Assembly: GCA_015501055.1 (NCBI GenBank)
Contig: JADNYV010000744.1
Location: 1 to 16,623 of the forward strand
Direction of reading: 5' to 3'
Length of the DNA stretch: 16,623 bases
Origin: Mucidula mucida
Lineage: Eukaryota; Basidiomycota; Agaricomycetes; Agaricales; Physalacriaceae
This document shows, piece after piece, positions 1 to 9,083 of the stretch (its first letter is position 1; the number at the start of each line of letters is the position of its first letter). Position numbers and translations under genes: made by a program. Under the pieces are notes generated by a model that saw only the letters and a list, made by a program, of their open reading frames with translations, did no database searches and was not told where the DNA came from.

Positions 1-635
1 ATCTAATGGGTATCCAACATCATCTCAATTTCATCGATGTGAACCCAGACAGGGATACAACGTTGAGCGGAGATGGGCGGTTCGGGTCGTTCAAAAGGGG
101 CAGAAATTCCCTTTTTGGCCGAGTCACTTGTTCTCCATCCCATCATTATGATCTTTCTCCGATCTAGGGATTGGCCCAAAACGCTGTCGTCTTTCGCCAC
201 ACCGTCCTACCTCCGTTAACCGTCCCTCAAAGCCATCCAATACATTGGTACGCGTCTTCACCCCTCTCAGGCCGGGGCCACTTGTGAACGACGGATCCAT
301 TTGTACTTCACCAGTCGCAACGAGTTTTTTTGAGTTTGTCATGACTTCCCTTCCCTTGGATACTCGATTATGATCTGACCGTCAAACGCGAACGCAATGT
401 ATCGTGCCTCGCGATTTCGGGAGGCGCGCTGGCAAAATTTAGCAGGTTTTGCAGACCCACCCATCAGCACTCCATCAGCATCAGAAAATTTTTACCCCGC
501 CCAGGACGAAGAGTTAACCGGTCTTCTCGGCGTTATTACCTTTGGCCGACAGCGCCCATCCGTGACCCTGTGGGGAATAGTATAGACGTCCTCGGGTCCA
601 ATAAGTCGTAATCCGCTTTTCTCTTTCATTCAACC
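1..635. other. Intergenic region and 5' leader of the first DUF6534 gene
   Basis: No gene is supported here. Short open frames exist on both strands but none shows a recognisable domain or a convincing splice pattern. The last 30 bases before the ATG at 636 are pyrimidine-rich (CTTTTCTCTTTC), and the start context is CAACCATGG, which fits a fungal leader and initiation site. A weak TATA-like string (AGTATAGACG) lies near 578-587. The sequence GGATCCATTTGT at 293-304 recurs upstream of the second DUF6534 gene. Confidence 0.5.
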
Positions 636-2217
636 ATGGCAGCCGTTCCCACTGCTGGTGCTCTCCCGCCCATACCTGACAACATTGAGAATGCGTAGGT
701 CTCCTGTCGTCCGGGCCAGAAATCAAATTGATTTGCGTCTTTCGTATAGGATTGGTCCCCAGGTCGGCATCATCACTGCGCAGTTGTCCAGGTGACACTA
801 ACGATAATCGGAACACACAGCTTCTTGGAACGTTTTTCAACTTCTCCTTGTACGGTGTTCTAGCCGTTCAAGTCTGTACGTTCAGCGTCTTCAATTCGCG
901 GCTAGAGCTTAGTCGCGCCTGTTAGACATCTACCATCTCGCGTTCCCGAACGACAATGTCAAGATCAAAGGCCTCGGTACGTGGGTTTTTTTGGGCGATC
1001 TTCCTATCTAATGCTTCCTTGCAGTGTACTTCGTATTGGCCTTCGAGACCGCTCAGACCATAATGAACGGAGCGGATGCATTCAACTCTTTCGCGCGAGG
1101 CTTTGGGAACCTGCTCATTGCCGGGGATCCGGGTATCAGTCCAGTCTACACGCCAATCATGGGATCCATTATCGCATTCGTCGTGCAGATGTTCTTCTGT
1201 TATCGCATCTACATCATCAGGAATACGGCCTGGTGGCTGAGCGCGGGTATTGCAGTTGTAAGTCACCATACGGCACCTGTTGCATAGCTAACTGTACTTG
1301 TTTAGATTTCTCTCATGCAGGCAGTCTGCGGTTTTGTGGGCGGAGTTCGGGTGTGTGTTCCTCTGTTCCGATTTCCTTCTATCACTGATGCGCATGGATC
1401 AAGTCTATGTTGCTCGTCGACGAAATCCAAGCTGGACATACTCACGGCCAAACAACCTTAGTCTACGTACGAACTTCATTCTACCGCCGGCTACCCACGC
1501 CTGACACGCCTCACTAGCTATGGCTTGTCGGTGACGCAGTCGCTGATGTTGCTATTGCGCTCAGCATGTCCTTCTTTGTTCGTATCCGTCGCTTGCTCCG
1601 CATTTCACCGTTCTGACCTTGATTCCATTCAGTTATTAACGAGCCGACAAAGTCGCCAGACATACGACGTGGTGGCCAAGATCGTTACTCTGACCATTGA
1701 GACGAACGTTGCGACATCCGTCGTGGCCATCATCTCTTTGATTCTATACGCTGCATTACCAACGCAAACATATTTCGTCTGCCCCACTCTTTTCCTAGGC
1801 AAAATGTAAGCCTATTCTGCGATCCGATCCTGATACTAATAACGTCCAGTTATTCCAACACGCTCCTTATGACATTCAACAACCGCGCCACCGTCGCTTC
1901 CAAAATGAAATCCGACTCTAACAACCAAGCGTCGACGATGGGCAACTACCCTACGTGGCGCTCGCAGACGGGCACCGTCCCCTTCCACGCAGGCTTGAAC
2001 CCGGACCTCGCGGACACCGATACATTCACGAGTAATACGATTGAAGCTGTCAGTGAGTATCATGGGAAGCATAAGGGATCGCATAATCCTACGCACTCGT
2101 ACTCGACTTCGCATGTTGGTACAGAGGAGTATGGGATGCACTCTGGCAAGGTACGTGATGCCACGGATTTTTCGCATGCGAGCTGATGGTGGGAACAAGA
2201 ACTCGTCTTGGGCGTAA
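636..2217 (+). CDS. DUF6534 family seven-helix membrane protein, copy A
   Basis: Exons read from the sequence: 636-694, 750-762, 821-875, 926-976, 1025-1257, 1306-1350, 1404-1466, 1518-1577, 1633-1805, 1850-2150, 2200-2217. They join in frame to 356 aa. Every intron is GT-AG and 44-58 nt, several with clear branch points (CTAAC near 797 and 1289). The N-terminus LPPIPDNIENAIGPQLLG is typical of the DUF6534 family of basidiomycetes. Hydrophobic segments fall near residues 21-43, 60-77, 101-122, 129-152, 172-195, 207-232 and 236-258, giving about seven helices, then a hydrophilic tail of roughly 100 residues rich in Ser, Thr and His. The family has no established biochemical role; a plasma-membrane sensor or receptor-like role is only a guess. 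Copy B at 6423-8026 is its paralogue. The final 18-nt exon is the least certain part; without it translation stops at 2184-2186. Confidence 0.88.
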
Positions 2218-3398
2218 GTTTCTGTAGGCTCTAGAGGAGCTACTTGTTGTGTCTTACTGTAAATTACACCTTTCCCCTCTATACCCTGTCTTCGGGCGGT
2301 TGTCATTATAGTATCCACAAAGAAACTGGTTTTCGATGTCTGGCTTACTGGCGCTATGGCGGCGGAAGTGATATGTAATCGGTGCGCCACAGATCGGTCC
2401 GACGTGGCTACAGCCGCTTCCTTCGACTTCTTTGCTTCTGTGTTTTTTTTGTCACTGTCAGACTGTTCTTTCCACCACTGATTATGATCTGACATGTCCG
2501 AGCGCTTTATGGAACGCCTATCTCTCGTGGTATTCGGGAAATAGGGCGATAGATTTTAAGTTCTGGGCGCGCGGATTAGCTCGAGCGCGACCTGTTCTGT
2601 CGGATTGGCGACGCGCTGAAGGCAAATGCAAGTTTTTCTACTCATGCCGGGACCCTTCTGTTTTGAATGAGAGATGTCTATAGAGATATATTTTGGACAC
2701 GGTTCAATGACTTCTGGTATCGTTATACACGGTTGGGCGCATACTTTTCATAACACACGCAACGGACATACCGCAATTCTCGCGGTTTACGTCTTGGGCA
2801 AGCTCCAGGCAATCGTGTTTTAGATCCAAGTATACGCTCCAGGACGTGGCTAGACGTCTCACAGTTGGCACTGCAAAAAAATACATTCGTCCGAGCTGCC
2901 TGCTATCTAGCTCAGCACTATGACGAGCTCAGAGTCAGAGGCGGATCTCTTGACACCTTCGCCGCCCACGATATCACACCCCGTTTGCTGTATGTTTTCC
3001 CGTTCCGACGGCTTGTGAGTGCAGATCTAGATCCGGCTTTCCGAAAGTGCTGTAGGCTGAAGCTGAAGAAAACGTGCTGCGAGAACCGACAGACTTAGCC
3101 GTACCACAATGCAAGTATACGCCTAAAATGCATTGGGTGCAGTGGCAACCAATTGACGCAGTTGATTCATAAAGTCAAGACATAAACTGCCGGAATACGG
3201 CGAAGCCAATGGCTTGGACCAGCTTGGACCTGAAAGAGGCACACAGCGAACCGGTTCACTCTGTACATCATTTGAAATTGCCCGCCTTGTTCCAACAGAA
3301 ATCTGATCACCTTGGTCTGCGTCGGTCTCTTACCTGACTCGTCGCTCTCACGTCAGGACCTTGGCGCTGCTTCGCGTTGACGCCCACATTTCGGGATA
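2218..3398. other. Intergenic region between DUF6534 copy A and the P450
   Basis: About 1.2 kb without a supported gene. It must hold the 3' end of the first DUF6534 transcript and the promoter of the P450. An AACCAATTGAC string near 3148-3158 contains a CCAAT-type element about 245 bases before the P450 start. Open frames at 2432-2683 and 2865-3098 have no recognisable domain, and their start contexts and lengths are ordinary for noncoding DNA. Confidence 0.5.
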
Positions 3399-5600
3399 AT
3401 GGCTTTCGCAGACGCTTCCTCGAAGCTCATTTTCCTTGTCCTGGCTGCTTCGGTTTATCTGCTTCTCAAGCGCCCGCGACGACAGTTACCGTACCCTCCT
3501 GGGCCGAAAGGATACCCTCTCATTGGGAATCTACTCGACGTCCCCGATAGTTTTCAGTGGTTGAGATATACTGAATGGGCGAAGGTATACGGTACGTCTA
3601 TATCTGCGATATTTGGATATCAATCACTGATGATGTCCTCTTACCAGGCGACTTGATCCACTTTCGCGTCTTTGGAATGCATATGTTCTTGATCAACTCG
3701 GTTCAAGTCGCGCAAGACCTCTTTGACAAGCGTTCCCGCGTGTATTCTGACCGACCAGAAATCGCTGTGATGAGCATGTGAGTACGTGCGTGTCACCATC
3801 ACGAATACCTAGTACGAACGCGTCTACAGGAATGGATGGCATATCAACATGGGACTGAAACATTATGGCGATGATTGGCGGCGAGATCGTCGGCTTCTTC
3901 ATCAAAGGCTTCGTCGCGAGGAATCTTCAAAGCTACACCCGGTCGAAATGAACAAAACTAGGGAACTGTTAACAGAACTTTTGAACGCGCCCAAAAAATA
4001 TCATCACCACTTCGAAGTGTAAGCTATCGCTTTCGCTTGTCACAAACATCTTGACATCTTGGCAGCCTTCCTGCCTCAATTATGATTTATGCCATGTACG
4101 GCTACGACGCGGCTCCAAATGACCCCTTCCTCGACATCGTATTCGAGATTGGAACTCTCTTCGGTGGCTCCGTGTTTCCAGGTATGAATCTAGTGAACGC
4201 CATTCCTCCACGTGAGTGCATATTCCTTCGGCTTTGCCTTCACTAAACCCTCTACAGTTCGACATCTGCCTAAATGGTTTCCGATACCGATGTTACAAGA
4301 ACTACACCGACGGTGCGACCGTTGTCGTGTTTTGCTCGGGCAAGTTCAGGATATTCCTCTCAAGTCGGTGAAGGGTAGCATGGTTAGCACGCCTGCTCTG
4401 TATCTTATCGAACCTTTTGGCTCACGTTTCAACCAAAGGCAGAAGGGACGTCAGTACCGTCGTGGATGGCGGATCTACTCACAAAGAACGAAATCGAGGG
4501 AGCTCAGTACGTCCCGGAGGACATTATCAAAGCACTGGGAATAGTACAGTTTACAGGTAATGACTGCTTGCCTTCCTTGAAATTTTTTTCGTTAACTCTC
4601 CCATCAGCGGCCATCGATACAGTGAGTTTCGCGCCCCTACTGCATTAGTATCAGTACTGAATTATCGTTCTTCTCAAGGTTTCGTCAGCATTATCCTCAT
4701 TCGTACTCGCTATGATCTTGTTCCCGGATATCCAAGCCCGCGCACAGGCCGAACTTGATGCAGTTGTGGGCACCGACCGGTTACCCACCTTTGATGATCG
4801 CAAATCACTGCCATACATTGAGGCACTGATGCGCGAAGTGCTAAGGTGGCATCCGCCGCCACCTCTAGGTCAGTCCTCTGCCCTTATTCGCGTCATAGCA
4901 TCGCTCTTATACGACCTCCAGGTGTCCCACACGCCACTTCGGCAGACGATGTTTATAATGGATATTACATCCCGAAAGGTCGTTCCGATTATTCTCTCTT
5001 AGCAGGCCGTGGTGGCTGACTGTTGGTACCTACCAGGGGCACTGATACTTTACAATCAATGGTATGTTCATCATCATCGCCACAAAAACGCAGACAGCTG
5101 ATGATGATGGCCGCAGGGCGATGTGTCGCGATGAACGTGTATATGATAACGCAGAAGCATTCAATCCAGAGCGCTTCCTGTCGCCAGATGGAGGTGTTAC
5201 TGAGCACTATCCTCCGGTGTTCGGCTTCGGGAGACGGTGAGATTGTTCCTCGTGCGCGTGGCCTACCTCACCACAATATACATCAGGATATGTGTTGGCC
5301 GATGGGCAGCGGATGCTAGTCTGTGGATTGCGATGGCTTCTATTCTGGCCGTGTTCCAACTGGGGAAGGCAAAAGACGAACTAGGGAATGAGATTGAGGT
5401 CACGGAGAATTATTCAGACAGTATCGTATGGTGGGTGGCGTTCGCTCATTGTTTTACATGTGGCTCATCAAGGCTGGTGTAGCGCGCCCGTGCCGTTCGA
5501 GTGTGCTATCACGCCGAGAACGGAGAGCGCGAGGCTGTTGGTTTTGGATAATCCGCCTACACCGTTGGAGAGCATTGTCATGCTAGACGCGAATGTGTAG
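3399..5600 (+). CDS. Cytochrome P450 monooxygenase, complete
   Basis: Thirteen exons: 3399-3591, 3648-3777, 3830-4018, 4066-4211, 4258-4374, 4443-4556, 4608-4621, 4679-4868, 4922-4978, 5037-5061, 5117-5236, 5287-5430, 5483-5600, joining in frame to 518 aa. A membrane anchor (about residues 9-23) is followed by KRPRRQ and the proline hinge LPYPPGPKGYPLIGN. Helix C carries W124xxxR128, the I-helix AAIDT ends at residue 301, the ExxR motif is E354-R357, NPERF is at 408-412, and the haem motif FGFGRRICVGR has its thiolate Cys at 434. All hallmark elements are present, so the product should be a working ER-anchored haem monooxygenase using a P450 reductase. The layout resembles the large fungal group often annotated as O-methylsterigmatocystin oxidoreductase-like; substrate and CYP family cannot be read from the sequence. 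It lies between two DUF6534 paralogues on the same strand. The weakest splice calls are the GTAGCA donor at 4375 and the last intron. Confidence 0.93.
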
Positions 5601-6422
5601 CGAGATCTTTTGAGTATGCGCGATTTATTTCAAGCCGTCGTTGATGTGTTGATGACATTTTGTAGTGAACTTTAGCCGTGTAAAATTGATGATGTATGGG
5701 CTGGATATTCCTCATTTCGAGTTTGTAGCCCCAGTTGCCGCATGAGCCTCGAAGTATGATGTGTAGGAAGCGTTGATGCCACAATTCGCTTTGATCATGA
5801 TGACATCGGGGGAGGTACTTAGCGCCATCACCTAATATGTCCATGGGTACCGGGAAGGTGCTTTGGATCGTCTATCTGAATGGTCCTCGGCGTCTTAAGG
5901 TGAAGGTACTGAGTACTCACTTCAGCTTCGACCTGCCACGGTTTAACCGGGTCTCGCTTGCAAGTATAGATCAGAGACTTCGAAGATTGTGCCTCTGATA
6001 ATTAACGGAAAGTACGTCGATTGAACGCTCCTCCTGCCAATGCTAATAGTACCGAAGGGAGCGGGGTGTAGCGGTGCACCATCATCATGATTCATCAGTG
6101 ATCTCCTTCTATCCGCGTAGATCGACATGCCTCACAATTCCCCTGCTTGCGCAAAAGCGATGTGGACAAGAATATGCTCCTATTCCTAAAATCAATTTGC
6201 GTTGTCCGCCAGTTGATCATCAGCGTACTTAACACCTCCTTGTTCTCTATCTGTTGCAAGGTTATCTTGAGACGACCGGTGGCCACGCGGAACCGGTTTC
6301 GCTGATGGTAGGCTATACATGGTCTGGGGATGTACAAACCTGGATCTGTGATACGGTGGCGCGGAGCTGGTGTAATTTAAAAGGATCCATTTGTGATGAC
6401 CGACGTGTGGTAGCTCCCAGAA
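5601..6422. other. Intergenic region between the P450 and DUF6534 copy B
   Basis: About 0.8 kb with no supported gene. It holds the 3' end of the P450 transcript and the promoter and leader of the second DUF6534 gene. The string GGATCCATTTGT at 6383-6394, about 30 bases before the ATG at 6423, also occurs at 293-304 before copy A. Short reverse frames at 5578-5844, 5943-6128 and 6095-6337 have no recognisable content. Confidence 0.5.
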
Positions 6423-8026
6423 ATGTCTGCCCCCGGCCCACTTCCGCCTCCTGGTACTCTTCCTCCCATTCCTGACAACATCGAGTCCATGTACGCCCTT
6501 CTAGTATACGCGTAAACGCGCACATATCTGATTCTTCACCCCGTAGCATTGGCCCACAGGTAGATCGCTTCGATGGGTTGCTTCGCGCCATTTCTGACTG
6601 CTTTCCCGAAAGCTGCTTGGATCACTGTTCAATTTTACGCTCTATGGAATCCTCGCGCTACAAGTCTGTACGTATACTTCTGCCTGAGATCCACCTGTAC
6701 GTGCTGACATCTTCGGCAGATATCTACCACACATCTTTCCCACAGGACAATAGGAAGATTAAATGGCTGGGTATGCTGTCCCATTTGTCTGCGGCAAGCT
6801 AGAAGCTGATGTAGCGATCAGTCTACTTCGTATTTGCCTTTGAAACAGCCCAGACCATCATGAACGGCGTGGACGTGTTCAACTCTTTCGCGAGAGGCTT
6901 CGGGAACCTTCTGATCATCGCGGAGCCCGGGATCAGTCCAATCTACACGCCTATCATGGGCTCCGTTATCGCTTTCATGGTGCAGATATTTTTCTCCTAC
7001 CGCATTTGGATCATCAAGCGGTCCGTATGGTGGCTGTCGGCTACTATCGCTACGGTAATGCACGTTTCCGCTACGCGTCGCTGCACGTTGCTGAGCATGC
7101 GGTATGTTTTCAGATTTCGCTCGTCCAAGCTGCGTCCGGATTCGTAGGAGGCGTTAGAGTAAGCAGTCTCCTGGATCATGATGTGTACCGTTTCATTGAA
7201 TTGATGGTTCCGTGCACAGGCTATACTCCTTGTTAAGGATATACAAGCCGGGCACGCTCACAATCAGACGTTATTGGTCTACGTAAGGCCTCTTGGGACT
7301 CTTGTTATTGATGCGCATCTAATTCGCATCTCATACATCTAGATGTGGCTCATTGGCGATGCCGTAGCGGATGTTCTTATTGCGGGTGTCATGTCTGTCC
7401 TAGTGCGTTTCATCGGGCTTCAGCTTCATATTAGCGGGATGCTAACGCCGTGATAGCTCCTCAAGGCCAAGAGCAGGCAGCATTCTCAAACGAATGATGC
7501 TGTGTCGCGTATTGTGCGAATGACAATCGAAACAAACGCGTTGTCGACTGCGATCGCCGTCATCTCGCTCGTGCTATTCGCTACAGATGAGAAGGGGACG
7601 TTCTTCATATGCCCTACAATGGTACTCGGGAAGATGTAAGTCATGCCCTTCGTCTGCCGTGCTGATACTGATGTGGCGCAGTTACTCCAACACACTTTTG
7701 CTCACGTTCAATAATCGGAACGCGCTCTCGAGACGCATGGGTTCGTCAGGAAGCAGCGGTCTACCTTCATATCGTACGCCTGTATCGCGACCGGCTGTAC
7801 CGTTCTGTGCTGGCTTAAACCCGGAGGAATCTTTTGAAGATACTACGACTTTTGCGACGGAGATCAGCATAATCAAACAGAGTTCCACGATGACCGACTC
7901 GGATGCGGTCACTCGTCTTGATGAGGGGGGATACGGAGGCATGAAGGTGCGCTGCATTTGTTGAAATCCCTTCACTATGACCACTGATGGTTTCCTTCGT
8001 AGGTGCAAACATCTACGTGGCACTAA
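6423..8026 (+). CDS. DUF6534 family seven-helix membrane protein, copy B
   Basis: Exons: 6423-6490, 6547-6559, 6613-6667, 6720-6770, 6822-7054, 7114-7158, 7220-7282, 7343-7402, 7457-7635, 7682-7946, 8003-8026, joining in frame to 351 aa. Exons 2 to 8 have exactly the lengths of those in copy A (13, 55, 51, 233, 45, 63, 60 nt), and all intron phases agree. In the 78-residue exon 5 about 60 residues are identical to copy A, for example FETAQTIMNG and FNSFARGFGNLL. The N-terminus has a Pro-rich stretch before LPPIPDNIES. About seven hydrophobic helices are followed by a C-terminal tail of about 95 residues that differs strongly from copy A. Membrane location is inferred from hydrophobicity; function is unknown for the family. 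The tandem arrangement indicates a local duplication. Confidence 0.9.
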
Positions 8027-9083
8027 TAGTAATTATTTCTTCTGTGCGATTATATGTATGGAGACATTGTGTTGTAGGATAGCTATTCGTTACTTAAATA
8101 CCCCGTTGTACTTGTCGTTGATTTCGAACCATGATTCTCTGGCAAAAGTCATACAGAATCGGGGCTGCTAAAGCATTGAGTCCTGTCTTTTCGAGCTCTG
8201 ACCGAGTTGAATCAAAGTCACGCCTTTCCTCTTCGCCTCACATCCGGCCTTTTCATGAATACCTCGCGTTTTTTTGCCGCAAGGACTCCTAACAATATTG
8301 TCGCACTCATGATGGAGCGGGTCAAGCTGCTTCGGATGGAAGCGTACGCTGGGCGGCGGCAAGAGATTGATTTGCTAACGCGACAGAACAGAATAGCCAT
8401 GTCATCCTAATCGCTGGTATCTTTGCTCAAGTGACTGCGCGTGCGAACCAGAATCATCTCCCCTAACAACGCGATGTGAACTTACCTCAAATGGTGCAAA
8501 GAAACGGCAGGCTCTCGCTACGACCTTCGAGCGACAGGTAACCTTGTGCCCATTCTGGCGAGTCATTGTATTCGAACAATCACGAGAACAATAAGCGCCT
8601 ATCTAGGACCAAAATCCATCAAGGGAAACAGCAATTATTGTTGGTCTTTTGTTTTGGTTTGGCAATTATTGTTCTGGGATTGTGGCTCTGGCTTGCGTTG
8701 TTTCGATATAAAATGTCAGAAAACGCCGTTCGAATCTAAAAACATCAAGCTAGCACCTCTCCAACACCTCCCTCGTAATTCTTACTTAGTCCGATGGCAG
8801 CCGGTGGGTCTCGTTAGGATTCAAGGTTTTCTTCGCACACTGACCGTTTACCTAGCCGTTCCACCCGACACGCTTGGGAATGCCTTGTCGGAATGTTGGC
8901 CCCCAATCTGGGCGAATCTTCCACCCCAAACGATGATCAACAATTCTGTCCCGTCTGTCCGTATGGCTACTAGCAGCGCTGCCGCGAGTAGCAGCGGCAC
9001 TCGTAACGCCACGTCCTCAGCAAAAGAAGGTCTGGTGTACTACTCAGTCCAAATGCTTCCAGACACATCTCCATTCCACCACT
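8027..9083. other. Intergenic region and uncertain 5' end of the pseudokinase gene
   Basis: Roughly 1 kb with no confidently assigned exon. A frame open from 8546 to 9091 includes an ATG at 8963 that starts an Ala/Ser/Thr-rich stretch (MATSSAAASSSG). This frame is offset by one base from the long frame that starts at 9084. No in-phase intron could be found to join them, so the true N-terminus of the downstream gene may lie here or at 9084. A short frame at 8207-8410 has no recognisable domain. Confidence 0.4.
8631..8673. repeat. Short direct repeat, 12 bp, two copies
   Basis: GCAATTATTGTT occurs at 8631-8642 and again at 8662-8673, separated by 19 bases that are T- and G-rich. No larger repeat unit was seen around it. 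It may be chance or slippage in noncoding DNA. Confidence 0.5.

Noticed and set aside
792..820. 29-nt intron with donor GTGACA in DUF6534 copy A
   Set aside because: Too short, and it gives the wrong frame; the donor at 763 gives a 58-nt intron with a CTAAC branch point and matches copy B.
1836..2495. 219-codon open frame on the - strand
   Set aside because: It lies antisense to exon 10 of DUF6534 copy A, is Arg-rich in the way of shadow frames, and has no recognisable domain.
3399..5600. P450 as a pseudogene, because it appears as many short unlinked frames with internal stops
   Set aside because: All stops fall in short GT-AG introns; thirteen exons join in frame with every hallmark motif present.
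6818..7063. Reverse-strand open frame opposite exon 5 of DUF6534 copy B (matched by 922-1269 opposite copy A)
   Set aside because: The two frames resemble each other only because they are antisense to a conserved exon; the sense exons explain the similarity.
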